Assembly: GCA_029747585.1 (NCBI GenBank)
Contig: JAPEVF010000102.1
Coordinates: 1 to 64,000, forward strand
Reading direction: 5' to 3'
Source of the DNA: Pleurotus djamor
Lineage: Eukaryota > Basidiomycota > Agaricomycetes > Agaricales > Pleurotaceae
DNA length: 64,000 bases
Part shown: one piece after another, positions 47,581 to 60,243 of the stretch
Layout: each line of letters opens with the position of its first letter
Position numbering within the stretch: the first letter of the stretch is position 1
Notes under the pieces: model-generated
The model's input: the letters and a program-made list of their open reading frames with translations, nothing else
What the model was told of the DNA's origin: nothing
Database searches by the model: none
Made by a program: the position numbers and the translations under genes

Positions 47581-50500
47581 AACGTTATAGAGTGTTTTTC
47601 AAAATGTTTCGATGCGTGCGCGAATGTGCGGAGTCCCTCAAATCTTGCATCTTCTCTCCTGGTAAACCTTCATTCCCTCCGGTTCTCACTCTAGTGACAA
47701 CACACAACATCCTGGTGATTGCGCCGAACCTGGATCCCTGGATTGCGAACGTTTGAACTCGTTGTTTGTGGGTGAGTGCATGATGCTCCCGAACATGAGG
47801 AAATCAACATTGGAACAATCAATCAATCAATCAGACAGTTTCAACGATCAATTTGGAAGAAAGAAGAAAAACGTGGATATGTGCTACCAACCAACTCCGA
47901 GCTCCATATGCATGCAACTGCAACATGGAATGGAGCTTTGCCTCGAGGCTGAACGGGAGCTAAGCGCTGAATCTTGCCTTCATTCCGTCCGATACGCAGA
48001 CTCGGCTGGGTTGAAACCTGTGGTTCATCGTGTTTTCTGTAGAGGATTTCCTTACCCTTCTCAAGACTTTCTCTACCCTTGTAAAGAGTCAAGCTTCGAG
48101 CTCCAAGACTAAGGATAGTACGTACGGCCACGAAACTCGCGAATTTGGGGCGGCGTTGACACGTTTATGGCACCCGTGGCGGGTTGCTATCGAATGGTAT
48201 GCGAGGAGGGACCTTGCTACTTGGAGGTAAGTCATTCGACCATATTTCGACGCGACTTAGGCTAATGCTAGTTCAGTGATTAACCGTTCGGGCACAGGCT
48301 CGTGGTATATCGGGGCACCCCTCGATGTTCGATTCGTCCATATCTCATTTACGATAGAGTACATACGCAAACGCAACGATCGAATGGGCGAGCGAAGTCT
48401 TCGCGATCATATGCTTTTTGTTCTCTTTTCCGTCCAGACTAACGACCCTGGAATAGATTCAAAGCTTATCCCCTCCCGACCACGACTTGCATCAGCCCGT
48501 CAAAAAANTTGCGAAGACGCGACGCGACAAGCAAGGTACTAGCCTCGAGGCTCAGGCCCCAATTAAACGCGTTATTATTCTCTCTTGACTGGACTCCGAT
48601 TTTCTTTCAAGGTTTTCTTTCAAGGCTTCAGCTTCAAGGATTGCCTCGAGGCGACTCAAGCATTATTCGCATCCAATCGTCTGTTATCGGGGAATTTAGA
48701 TAAGGTACCACCCACACCCACGCATATAACGGTCTAAAGCTTCTTTTCTGATAGTACTTGGCTGTCACTGCCATCGGTATCGTAAGGTGCATACCGCAGA
48801 CCCATCGAGTGCGTGCATCTGGCGTGCTGCCATTGGCATGATTGAATCGTGTTTCTCACCTGCTATCCACCTAGACTCAGCAAAGGTTCAACATTCCCAT
48901 TGACCTTACACACACATTGACTCGGAATCTTGACGTGGCACAGCGGTCCTCGGGCTTGCAGTAAGTTTGCAGGATGTATATCCAGACGGAAACGGTCGAG
49001 GAATGTCAACGAACATTCGGGTGATTAGACAAAGAAAAAACTTCACAAGCTTCCCTTCCCTAGGGTTTACGATCCTCGTTTCTCTCTTATCCGACGTTAT
49101 CTTTATCTCTTGACAAACGTTGGTTGTCCGCCGCGGCTGCCTGACCAGGGTAGTAGTTGGTTAAAAGGAGATGTGGTGGGATCTTGTGTTGATGGAATGA
49201 TTCTTGATTCTCCATTGTGGTCGTATTCATCAAGGTATACACACGCTGGCGTATGGGTAAAGTTCGACCTCTCAACTTCCCATCTGCTGTGGCTGACTGC
49301 TATATGTAGAAGAGCTCGATGGAGGTAAGCATATTCGGTTGTGCCAGGCTAATTGTGTACTGTCCATAGGCGTTGATCGTGGATGCGTACCCGACGGGGT
49401 GAAAGGAACTTTAGAAAGAGTGCCGTTGTTGTCTAGTATGTTCTATGGCGAGTCCTCATGCGTTCTCTGATTGCATTGCTAACTTTGTCTCCCTCTTCTT
49501 TGTAGGTATTCTTGTCCTCTCTCTCGTTTAGAAGGTCAAAGGGAGGCCGTATCGGTAACCTAACATAACTCGGCTACATGTTTTGCACCAAGCTCGAGGC
49601 TTGGACTTACGTCGCATTGGTAGGTATATATAACCCTCGGAATCCCTTTGATCCCTTTCTATCAACATGATAGCACGGAGAGAAATCTTCACGCCAAGCG
49701 TGCTTGCATTTCCACGACTAAGACGTAAAGAAGCCATGGGTGGGAGCTGGACAAGCACTTTGTGGAGGTTGCGCGGTATATCTCATTGGTCCGGGGACAA
49801 GGCAACTGACAAAAGAAAGCGCCGCCGATCCTGCGGGTTTCCAATGGTCAGCTTGCTACCTGCTTCGAGGCTTTATCCCAGGCACCCGTTGATCTTGGAA
49901 GTTTTCCCGACAGTCACTTGTTTGGTCTTATCTCTCGCCGCCAGGATTCAAATTTCAGGTGCGTCAATTGTGGGCTCGTATGTAACCAGTGCAGAGTACA
50001 TAATGACGGTGTTTCTTCGCTCCTTCCTTAGGTTTACCGTTCTACGCTTTACTAGACGTTTCGATGTCTTCTACCCTCGCAAAACGTTCTACAAGGGCCG
50101 CTACGGTGCCAGTTCCTGGCTAGAAGTACGCAAACAGAGGCTCATGCTATGCTACATTCTTCGGGGAGAAGGAGGGACCGTGCCTTCCGGGCATCAAGGA
50201 CGTCGACGGCGCCCTACGACTTCTCATGGTAAGTATACATCCCTTCCTCTCACGAGCCCACTTTGTTTGGCAGGACAGAACAGGACACCCATAATTGAGG
50301 CAACTGAAGACACGGGAATCATGTCACGAACTCGATCCACTTCACTTTGTTTAGGCTCAGGCGATATCGGACGTCCTACTTCCCCAGGCGTTCTCCAGGC
50401 ATCAAGTACTGCCTTGGGCCACCATTTAATCAGTAACTCCTGAGCGGCGCCGACTGTTGTATCATTCTCAATCCGACCTGTACTCCATTCTGTAACAAAC

Positions 50501-53186
50501 GATAAACGAAGCCACATGCCCACTTCCCCTTCGCTCTCATTCTTCACTCGCATCACGACATGGAGCTTTCTATTTTAACTTCGCCTTCGGGGCTATCAGC
50601 GACGATTGGGTACCTCCTTTGGCATCGGCTGCAATGGTACGACATCGACTATAATTATTATCCACCACTGTATCGCTTGCTCGCTTTACAAACGACGCGT
50701 AGAAATGTGCGCACTGGTATGACGCGTGTGGCCAGAATCCCTACATATATATACTGATACGATACTGATATTGATAGTGATATTTGATACTTAAGTACAA
50801 CCTGCTCCGCTGCCAGTCGGAACCAGGTTCTTCGACTCAGATCAAACGTACGCTAAGCCACCATTTCCTATGACAGGCGGAATTTTAGATGCCTGTGGCG
50901 GCGCGGTGGCCTCAAGGAGAAGGTGCTGATGGTTACGCCTTGTGCTAGGTTACGTCCATGGAAACTCTGGCAGTCACTGGCTCGACAACGTGGGCTTCCC
51001 CTATTCTAAAGGGAATATGCCCCTGAACATGATGAACCGCAAGGTAAACTTGCAGTAAACGTAACCGCAACGTCACCGTGAACGCTGCGTTGTGGTTCAA
51101 GTCATCCAAGCGAGGGCCATCTCCGGGATACAAGGCAGCGCTGCTCGAATGAAAGCCCCACATCTTTAGATTATATACGGCCATCAATAACGAGGCATCA
51201 ATCCAACCTTGCCTGCAGTTGCTGAGGACCCCCACGCTAATGATGAAGAATGGTAGCATGTTCATAGTGATGGTATGCACATGATCCAATAGTTAGGTAG
51301 TTACATAGGCGTTTAGTTAATAATGGAGGATGTAGGAATGGATTCCGAGTGGATGGGAAGACACGGAGGTTTAAGCTTGTAGGTGCAAGCAGAGCACGCA
51401 TCGCGCATTGTGTTCTGATCAGAGACGCTCAGTGAGATACGGTCATAGTAGCTTCCATCGAAGGATAACGTTTCGTGGGGCAAGCGTGAGGCAAGGCAGT
51501 AAATGAGGCGTGACGCGTGATATTGATAACAGTGCGTCCGCAGTCAATGCCCCCACCGTACTCCTGTCATCGCCTGGTCACGGCACCACTCGGAATTGTG
51601 AGCACACTCGAATGTTCTATGGAGAACCAGGCGCCAGCAACATCTGAACATTCGGACACCGCCAATCCAGAGTGTACGGGTCGAACGCAGCCACAACATG
51701 GATAAATTCAGGTTTAAAGCTAAAACGCTCTCAGGAAGTTCCATCGAAGAAAGTACACCAGGTTCGTCGACCAGTTACAAGATGAGTGGGCCTTGAAGCT
51801 TGAAGGTTCGATATGGTGCTCCGAAGGTACGAAAGTGGGGTCGAAGAATCAAAGTTGTCAAACCAGTAAAGGTGCCTTGAGATGTGAGCTAACCCCAGGT
51901 TTGTTCCCTGTTCTCCGATCGGTTTCCCCTTGCCCCGGATTCCGTCTTGCCCTACGTGTTTGGCGCGATCATTGCAGAGAGAGGACGTGACCTTATCGTG
52001 AGCTCGAATAGCGTAGGTGTGGCTCCGGCGGAGGAGAAGACCTGGAATCTAGTCGTATAAACGGCTAGATTTCGGTGGGTTGGTGGATCGTTCGCAGTCA
52101 CCAGTCCCATGCTGGCCATTTCGCGGAACCCAAATTGCTATGGGCCACATGACGGGAAGCACGTTGATCGCACACCACATTGAAGATACGCCATAAGATC
52201 AGGAAGTTCAGGTTCGNAAAAGGTCAATATTAGAGATAGCACTGGGTTTTAAAGGATACGAGGTGTACGAGAGACGAGATTAGATAGGCGGAGAAGAATC
52301 CTTGGAGGTTATAGTTACGCCATACCAACGTACTGGAAAGGCTATGTGATCAAGGGACCTTGAGTGCTTCTGTCGGTGGTGGTACATAACGTATAGGTCT
52401 GGGCCACGGAGACTGGAGGAATAGAGTAGCCTCACAGAGGAAATTCGATGACGTCGGTGGCAGCTGTCCGTAGTAGCCTGCATATGTAGGTACCAGTAGC
52501 AGGTCCCTCGATGCCCGGAACCTAGCCAGTGTGCATCGGGTCAATTTGGGTGGTGTTGGCAAGGTTAATCTTCTTGGGGAGAGCAGGAGACTAAAGATAT
52601 ACCGATGGTGTGTCAGTGAAGTCGGGTTGTCGACCTTGTGACCCCTGGATCGGACTTGGTGATATTGGATGAGGGGTACATCGGGGAGGACGCTCCGGTT
52701 CCGTTGAACATCAGGAGACTGGAAGACCGGGTCAGGCTCAGTTCCGTCGTAGTAGGAACGTTTGGAAGACAAAGAGAGCGCCGCTATAAGGAAATAGACT
52801 AGACTTGACGGTCGTAGATTGTCGATCACGGCAGAACAAGGGGGAGTCACTAAATCGGTCTCGCTTAGGACCCCTTGCGAGGCGAGAGGTGTGTCGTCGT
52901 AGAGAAGAAAGAAGAGATTTGATTGACAAAGGGAGTTCGCAACCATAAACCTATCTCTTGACTCCAAGAGCACTGATCCAAAAGGAGAGTTCAATCGGGA
53001 TGCGCCCCGTTCTTCCGTAGCAAGGTCGGTCACCCAGCGCAAGAGCATGCCAACAGTCCAGTTGGCGGGCAGCTTAGCATTGAAAAAGCAAAGACTGGCT
53101 TGGTGTAGAACGTCACTAGATGATTAGTGCAGGTCCTGGTGGATAATAAGCCCGAATGTCCTATCAGGATGTTGTCCTTGTTGTGT
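47581..53186. other. 5.6-kb gene-poor region with a few long but unsupported frames
   Basis: The longest frames are 49667-50443 (+, 258 codons, with TATATATAAC about 40 bp upstream of its ATG) and 52350-53048 (-, 232 codons, Ser/Pro/Leu-rich). Neither shows a known motif. Parts of the first also read sensibly in another frame with splice signals (GTGCGT near 49960, TTAG near 50031), so it may be a decayed gene. An (AATC)n microsatellite lies at 47817-47835. Ambiguous bases occur at 48508 and 52217. Confidence 0.4.
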
Positions 53187-53518
53187 TTTTGTTGATTCAG
53201 CGCACGGTTGCAGAACGGATGTGCCATCCTGCGCCTCCGAGCTGGCGGTTCGCCCGATCAGTGGTGGCGCTGAACCAGTCTAATCTAATTGGCCGTTATC
53301 GAACCAAACATTCAAACCAGCGATGCACGTTTCCTGACCTTCGAATTTTTTTCTTTCTANCGAAACGTTTNGACGTGGTCAAGTTCCGTGGAGCAAAAAC
53401 ATAACACAGGCCTCGGGCGACGCAACGAAAGTGGTCAAAGAAGAAGCTCCGTACAGCGACCAACGTGGAATTTGAAAAGGGCTTGAAGCTTGACGCGGTC
53501 GATAATCGATAATTATTG
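53187..53518 (+). repeat. Direct repeat copy A flanking the HNH gene
   Basis: It begins TTTTGTTGATTCAGCGCACG, continues through GAACGGATGTGCCAT, GGCGGTTCGCCCG, CATTCAAACC, TTTCCTGACCTT and GACGTGGTCAAG, and ends near GGTCGATAATCGAT. The same order of blocks occurs in copy B at 56265-56518. Copy A holds extra insertions and two ambiguous bases (53361, 53372). Confidence 0.75.
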
Positions 53519-54620
53519 GCTATTGATTCTAATTTCTCTGTTCGCGTGAGGTTCCTTCGACTTACAACTGTCTTAATGGATACTCCACGTATGTGCTTAC
53601 CAGGCGATATGTGCTCGGGTTGTCTATTCTAACAGGATCGATTGTCATCCTCTCGTCATAGAGGCTGGTACTACAACGAGCCTCCTCGGGTTGAAGGGTT
53701 CGTCAATAAGTTCAGCATCACGTGGCTTCCACTATTACGGTCTTCAAGCTTCAATGCGCCAATCTCTTCCTCAACCTCCGCGGCCTTTCGTATCCTCAAA
53801 GTTGATGGGCACAGCAACCATCGTGGCCACAGCACCACAGTCTTCGGGAATATGCTGTTCTGCAGGCTTAGAAGCGGGAAGGACTTACGCACTCTCGAGG
53901 ACAATTCACCAAGCTTGAGGCCTTGAGGGTTGATCGACGCCGGTGAGTACACTTTGAATATCTTCTGATAGATTATCAACGGATTTGAACTCTTCTTCGG
54001 CGTGCGCCTCGACTGTTTCGAGCTCAGGCGGGCCTGGTATGGGAGCAGGAATGGGAAGTGGAAGGCCTGGCGTGTCATGGGTTTGGAGGGACAACTGGCG
54101 TACTCTCACTCCAGAGCCGCTCGCAGACAAACCCTATATAGTGGTGAGTGGTGCGATACGTGCCTCTGGTATACCCGCTAACCCACGAGCTTCAGGAGCC
54201 TTGATACCACAGTGCTGGTCGGTGAACAATACGCGTATCCAGATAACCAATCGAAACAAGCGTGTAAGGGATTCCCGACTCTGAACAAGATCTGTTGAAG
54301 GCGAAAATTCGGAGTCCTAACACCAGTCTGCAATCAACCACCATATCCTTCATATCTGTCTCACGAAAGTGCTGCCTGTTGCCGCACTGAAGGACTTCGA
54401 CAAAGTTCAGCAGGTATAGGGATCAGGATTCAGCAAGTCTTATACTATGGCGTGATCTGTAGAGTCATGAAACCCAAGGTATGAGATTTGCCGCAACAAC
54501 GGTTGGTGGTCAACACCAACGGGTCCCTCGTACTAGGGGAAGAGCACTGACCAAGTTGTCGACAGGAGCGGAGCGGCAGGGGGCTATAAGGACGTTTAGC
54601 GCTTTAGCGCTTACCGCCAA
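53519..54620. other. Unassigned sequence upstream of the HNH gene
   Basis: Frames exist on both strands (53642-53926 +, 53671-54130 -). The minus-strand one reads GLPLPIPAPIPGPPELETVE and might be part of a small gene with an intron near 53942, but I cannot join start and end. No family was recognised. Confidence 0.35.
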
Positions 54621-55910
54621 ATGGTCTCGTTCTCCCTTCCCAGCATCACAGACGCCCCTCCGACTGTCTGCCTCGATATACCCTTGTCGGTTATTGAAGG
54701 CTTATGTCGTTACCCCGTGAAGTGGCTTCGATACGTTGGCTGGGCTATCCTCTTCACGGATGGATTCATAACGCGTCAATCCGATCCAGACTCTGCCCGA
54801 GTTGCTGATGATGAAGAATTGTCGGACACAGACGTTTTGTTCTACAACGCACCAGGTATGATATATGATCCATCAATCTTCCTCCTGCTATGCATTGACT
54901 CCCCGTGTTCTTTAGGTCTCCAAACCTCCTGTGCTGTAGATATAAGTGTTGGTCGTCAACGCGGGGATTCTGTCCAGTCTCTTAAGATGCGCGATCCCGA
55001 CTTTCCCTTGGACGTGCGTACTAGGGACGGCGCGTGTATTTTCTCCGCAGACGATACCTTGACGCAAGCCTCCCATCTGATTCCATTCGCCAGGGGTAGC
55101 CCTGTAAGTTTTCCGGCCTACTGCTCGTTCTGCACCCATCTGACATGTCCTACAGTGGTTGAACATCCTCGCGAAGGAAAGAGGATTCGGAGTCACTGAC
55201 ATCGACGATGTCAGGAACGGAATATTACTCTTGAATGCCGTCCATGGATTCATGGAGAGAAAGTGTATCGCGATCCTCCATGTACGTCACTGATTCGAAC
55301 ATACATGATTGCCCCCTGTGCTGATTCGTATGGTTGCAGACCCCCAACCACATCCTTGACTGCGCCGACATCCCCCCCTGATACTCACATCGCTACTGAC
55401 CCCCGAACTCCCACCTTCCCGAATATTGGACAACGCTACACTCTACAGCATCTCAAATTGTCGACCGCGAGTGCCAATACACTAGGGGTTCTTGCTAGTA
55501 ATAACTCCGATGCCCGTTTCCGGGACGCTCAAGAATCTATTCTTCCTTATCCTCCCATATTGCACTATTCCTATGGCCTTGCAGTTTTACTCAGCTATAC
55601 GAGTGATGAATGTCAAGCAGACTGGAAGAACTCGAATGTCTGGACACGCCCTGAGGACTTTACACAGACCACACCGACTGACCCAGTCGAGTGTCCCTCC
55701 CTCTTTGGCAACGGAGATCCAGAAGGTCGTGAGCAGTTGGTCTTGAATTACTTGGCTGCCTTCTCTCATCGTCGCTATATGATGAGGGAGCAGGAACTCT
55801 TGGAAAAGCAGCAAGTAGCAATCAAGTCTTGGCTCAGTAATTGCGCAGGCGCAGGGGCATCGCACGCCTCCCATGACTTGTCACCAAGTCCGCCTCCCTT
55901 TGACCAATGA
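54621..55910 (+). CDS. HNH_2-type endonuclease-domain protein
   Basis: Four exons joined in phase: the ATG at 54621 gives MVSFSLPSITDAPPTVCLD, and introns begin at GTATGA (54857), GTAAGT (55104) and GTACGT (55281). The core reads FPLDVRTRDGACIFSADDT, QASHLIPFARGSPWL, FGVTDIDDVRNGILLLNAVH and GFMERKCIAILH. RDGxC, the AHL/SHLIP histidine, the (R)NGxLL asparagine and a later His fit the HNH_2-like proteins widespread in mushrooms (established family; biological role largely unknown). Downstream residues (YSYGLAVLLSYTSDECQADW, HRRYMMREQELLEKQQVAIK) form the usual variable C-terminal part. Length is about 370 residues. It lies between two direct repeats, which suggests past mobility. I see no disabling mutation. 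Confidence 0.72.
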
Positions 55911-56264
55911 CCAGCACCCCGCTGCCTGCGACACCATCCATATTTGTACGACAGCCCCCTCTGCACGAAAGCCACTTTGGAAAATCAAAACTTCTAGTCC
56001 TCAATGAGTAATCCGACGCGTCAAGGAGGATTCCCGCGTGCGACTTCTATCCAACAACTTCAAACTTACCTAGTTCAGCTCTATCATTAACTTCGCACAG
56101 ACTCCAGCGTATCTTCAACGACTAGTCTCAGCGCTCCCATCCATGAATCCATGAAACTGCCTCCCCACGACGCAGCTTATGCATCACCCCGGCTGAGTCA
56201 ATGAACACTTCCCAACCTCTACTTAATCCCTTGTATCGTACTCCTCAGAATAGTGCTATTATGC

Positions 56265-56518
56265 TTTTGTTGACCCAGCGCACGGTTGCGGAACGGACGT
56301 GCCATGTTGCTCCTCCAAACTGGCGGTTCGCCCGTTAACCGAAGCATTCAAACCGGAGGTGCAAGTTTCCTGACCTTTGAATTTTTTTTCTTTCTCTTTC
56401 GACGTGGTCAAGCTCCGCAGGATAAACAACAAAAATGGTCAAAGAAGCTCCGCACAGCGATCAGCGTGGAATTTGGAGAGGGCTTGACGCGGTTAAATTG
56501 GTCGATAATCGATGATCG
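56265..56518 (+). repeat. Direct repeat copy B flanking the HNH gene
   Basis: Same orientation and order of blocks as copy A (53187-53518): TTTTGTTGACCCAGCGCACG, GAACGGACGTGCCAT, GGCGGTTCGCCCG, CATTCAAACC, TTTCCTGACCTTTGAATTT, GACGTGGTCAAGCTCCG, GTGGAATTTGGA and TTGGTCGATAATCGATGATC. The two copies differ by substitutions and several indels, so they are old. The ends are not the TG...CA form of typical LTRs with certainty. Confidence 0.75.
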
Positions 56519-56674
56519 GCTATGTTTGCATTCGGCGTGACGCCACGCCGTGACCCGAGGTCACCAGGAGGCCCCTGAAGATGCATAGAGCAACACCAAA
56601 AGTGTCGAGTGCGGCCAGCCTCTTTACACGCACTGTTTGAGCGGCCAGCGGCGCCTCAGCCTTGTTTTCACACC

Positions 56675-57021
56675 ATGGGTAAGTACCTGCTGATAGGTCA
56701 TAAATGAAGCGTTCTGGCTGACCTACTGTTGAGGGGACCAATACAACGGAAACATCCAGAACTCGAACGTGGGAGGGCGAGGCAATCAAAATTCAGCAGG
56801 TGGAGGGGCAGGTTGGTCGCAGCAGGTAAGATGTGACCTTATCATACGCATCTTGAATGCAATACTGAAGAAAAATACAGCAGGCGAGTAGCAATGGGCA
56901 ATCCCACCACCATCAAACGTATTATGACTACAGTCAACACACCCATCGTCACTACTACATGTGTCAATGTTGCTGCCACAGTGGACCAGAGAAATGTGGT
57001 TCATGCCGCACTCGTTGCTGA
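56675..57021 (+). CDS. Small Gly/Asn/His-rich protein with Cys-rich C-terminus (78 residues)
   Basis: Three exons: 56675-56678 (ATGG in a CACCATGG context), 56734-56825 and 56881-57021. Donors are GTAAGT and GTAAGA; acceptors are GAG (unusual) and CAG; phases agree. The product reads MGDQYNGNIQNSNVGGRGNQ, NSAGGGAGWSQQQASSNGQS, HHHQTYYDYSQHTHRHYY and MCQCCCHSGPEKCGSCRTRC, then stops. No signal peptide or membrane segment is visible. The seven Cys and eight His residues suggest metal binding, possibly metallothionein-like or a small zinc protein (inference). No homologue comes to mind. Its exons are too short to stand out as an open frame. The four-base first exon and the GAG acceptor are the weak points. 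Confidence 0.5.
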
Positions 57022-57196
57022 TCGGAAATAGAGTTGTCATTATCTTCCTGATGTACTCCCTTAATGTGCGCCGCGGCACTCATCGCGCTGCAAAAGATTT
57101 GTGTCGAAAGCTCGTGAGGGTTGAAAAGGAAGGAAAAACTGGCATAATTTGTAGCACGCCAACGGGACTACATCAAGTAAATGAATACACGGACAA

Positions 57197-59624
57197 TTAG
57201 TCACCAGTAGCGCTGCCGTTAGTCTGAGCATGGATACCCCAGGAAATGCCCACACCAAAGATGACCCAGCCAATAACGACGACGCTGAAGGCACCAAAGG
57301 GTAGCAAAGCACTAACGATTTTTGAACGCCCAGGTCGGGGCGACTTCAAAAGTCGTTCCTTCTCCTTCAGGGTAAGCTCCTGTCCGTCCTCCTTGGCACT
57401 CCTGTCAAAACCAAGGATGGTGGCCAATCGGGTCGTTTCTTTACCCAACTTCCTCGGCGCGACTTGCGATAGTCTAGCGCCAGGAAGAAGCCTTTGGCCA
57501 AAGGCAGTGTAGGTAGAAATTAGCAAGCCCGAGGAGACGAAGAAACAAAGGAAAGCATAGGCAAGCCAGAGGGATATGGTGGGATCAAGAGAGTTGTGTG
57601 CTCTATCTTGCATACGCCCGGCAGCAGTGGTGATGATGACGATGGACCCTTGTACGGCCGATTCTGCAAAGAGATTTGATTAAATATGACGATCCAAACG
57701 AGCCAAACCGCTGAAACGTACTCTTAATGGCGAACCTGTGGGTGGCAAAGTGTTAAATGGAGTTTAGATCAAAAAGGAAAAAAGCTGTCTTACGCGGTCG
57801 CGAAAAGGGCAGGGTCGGGAATAACGTTTCTGATAATCTCGACTTGAGGAGCGGGTGTGACACTCTAATACAGCGCGATAAAGTTGTTTAGTCAACTGTC
57901 AACTTCACTGACAAGTGTATGAAGGCGGATGTACGAACCTGAGCAAACGCATAGAAAATGTAAGCCGCAACTAGATTTATGGCGTGCATCCGTTAATAAT
58001 TGAGCACCAATAATTTAAGGGTACTAACCGAAAGTCGGGACGGCATGAGAGAACCGGAGAAGAAGCATGGAAATCAAGAACGTGGAACCAGACAGGAACA
58101 CTGACGAAGGTGTGTTAGACGTCGCATCTTAGAAGTCCGAATAGTCCGCGTGTCCATGCTTACAGAATGTAACGCGATGCCCAAAGACATCGATGAAGAC
58201 TCCCAGGAAAGGAGTCAAACATGCTGGTAGGAGGAGATAGAAGCTGGAGACCCATCCACCAATGACCGCGCCCTTCTTAAGACGTTGTTGGGCGAATTGT
58301 CTGAATAATGAAGAAAGAGAAATGTCAGCGCGTTTGGGCTGAAATGTAGGGAAGAAACTGACGTCGAGATACCAACGAAAGACTGGACGCCCGCATTCTC
58401 GAAGATCGTGAAGAGCACGATGATCCAGAAAGTGACCGGAAGCTGAGTGAGAGCCCTGAGATTGAAGACACCCTTCCTCGTGGCACCAACATGTCGCTTG
58501 CCCGTGGTATAGTCGGTTATGTCATAGCGTGCGCGAAGCCACCGGTCCAGGAAGAAAACGGCGATAGAACACAAGACAGACGCGAAACTGATGAAAGAAC
58601 TGATCCACAGAGTCCATGCGTAGGTCCCGGTATTCTGGGAGATGATGTTCGCAGTCGAGGTTCCAGCGAATTGGGCGAGATTCGCGACAGACCTATGTAA
58701 AGAAGAAGTATGATCAATACCGATACACGGGTGCGAGTGACGGTTTTTTTTTTGGACGCACCAAATGGCACCTTTTCGAAAGCCATAAGGTCAAAAATAG
58801 AAGGTCGTAGAACCGATGTCAGAACTTACCGATGGTGAAGGCGAATCCGCGGCCCGGGGCGAAGTAGGTAGAAAAGATTCTGTGTTGGGCGTTGTCGATT
58901 GAGCCGTCGCCGATAGCTGCCAGGACTTTTCCGACGATGAGGAGAGGGTAGCTATTGAGGTGGTTGGTGGCAGAACCTGACATCACAATGGCTCCGAATA
59001 GATGGAAGGTAGCCAGGATGATCGTCAAAAGTGGGCCACCCCATTTGTCGATAGAAAGTCCGATACCGACACACAAGAATGTGTTGACCTCGAGGATATT
59101 ATTAGCGTAATGATAATACGCGGGGTACGAAGGGGGAAAGGTGGTTTACCAAGTTTGTGACGGCGACCTAGATAGGGTTTTCGTCAGGAAGACCCTTTCA
59201 ACGAAAGCAACAGGTGCGTACCAAGGTGGCGAATTCGGAATTGTTAATTTTGAGATTCTTGACGATGGTCGTCTTCAAAGCGCTGAAAATCGGGTGAGCG
59301 ATGGGAATTGTAGGGTGAAAAATAGAAGCCCAACACGATGATGCTCTGTACAAAACTAAGATATTGGATTCACACCGGTGTTGACGGCAGATGTGACTCA
59401 CGTTTGACCAATGATTACCGACTTCGAGGGATAAGATGAGATATTATAAATCTGGGTATCAAACGAAGGAGTGTCTTACAAGCACAGAGGCAGGTCAAGA
59501 CGACCATGACCCCTTTCCAAGCCCAGGGCAGTCTTGGCTTGGGCGGAGGAGAGGTGTCGACCACCTCGGATGAATCTTGCTCGAAGAGGGATTTTTCATC
59601 AACACTTGTGTGGACCGTAGCCAT
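57197..59624 (-). CDS. Major facilitator superfamily transporter (MFSD1-like)
   Basis: The start at 59622-59624 gives MATVHTSVDEKSLFEQDSSE and a Pro-rich cytosolic lead into PRLPWAWKGVMVVLTCLCAC. Helical segments include GGPLLTIILATFHLFGAIVM, SYPLLIVGKVLAAIGDGSID, WTLWISSFISFASVLCSIAV, LPVTFWIIVLFTIFENAGV, GGWVSSFYLLLPACLTPFL and the C-terminal SALLPFGAFSVVVIGWVIF. DDGSIDNAQHRIFSTYFAPG-type and TIFENAGVQSFVG segments resemble MFSD1-type lysosomal/vacuolar dipeptide exporters (family resemblance, moderate). Introns are numerous; the 3' joins (GTAAGAC, GTACGT) are in phase. An acidic dileucine-like DEKSLFE near the N-terminus would suit vacuolar targeting (inference). It ends THAQTNGSATGD-like at 57197. 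Confidence 0.75.
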
Positions 59625-60243
59625 AGCAGGGTACTTTCCAAGAAGGGGGGGAAAAGACCAGATAGGACTTCGTAATCTTATCAGATTGCCATATTCACCT
59701 TTTATACGGTTCGCATATCAGATTTCAACGTGGGACGAGGGCAAGCGGGTGGAAGCCTGTGCGAACGACCTGTCAGACAACCTCTCATGGCCAGGAGGCG
59801 AGATTTACTTTTGTGGCGGAGTACTCTCACGAAGCGTGTCTTCTATCCAGCCTACAGGCAAGGGGAATGCTGAACGAGGCGGCCGAAGGCGAGGCCGTAC
59901 GACATCAGCGTGCACGGTTGAAAGGCTTTGCCCAGTGGGTCACTTCCCCAATGCAGTCGGCACCTCCTGTACACAGAGAGGAGACAGATCAGGGGTGCCC
60001 CGAAAAGTGGTTGACCTCGATAACTTGGGGGGTTGGTGTTGATGCATTGATGAACCAATGCCATGGAAAGTTGCTTCGCCAGAGATTAGTGGGGAGCTCG
60101 GATGTAAAGTAAGATGTTAGCCGGGAGTACACGTTTAACAGCTTTGCTTGTTTGAAGGCCATTTATAACAACTTGCCGTCCCCACGGCCCAACGGAATCG
60201 TTGAAGACGAGCATTTCCAAGGGACGGGCATTTATCTTCCTTA

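Noticed and set aside
49667..50443. 258-codon plus-strand frame as a gene
   Set aside because: Has a TATA-like element but the protein shows no recognisable pattern, and competing spliced readings exist. Not strong enough for a gene call.
52350..53048. 232-codon minus-strand frame as a gene
   Set aside because: Ser/Pro/Leu-biased composition, no motif, no intron in an intron-rich genome, and overlapping open frames. Kept only as a note in the gene-poor region.
59506..60112. Plus-strand frames of 178 and 117 codons opposite and beyond the MFS start
   Set aside because: They overlap the coding strand start of the MFS gene and one another, with no splice support.
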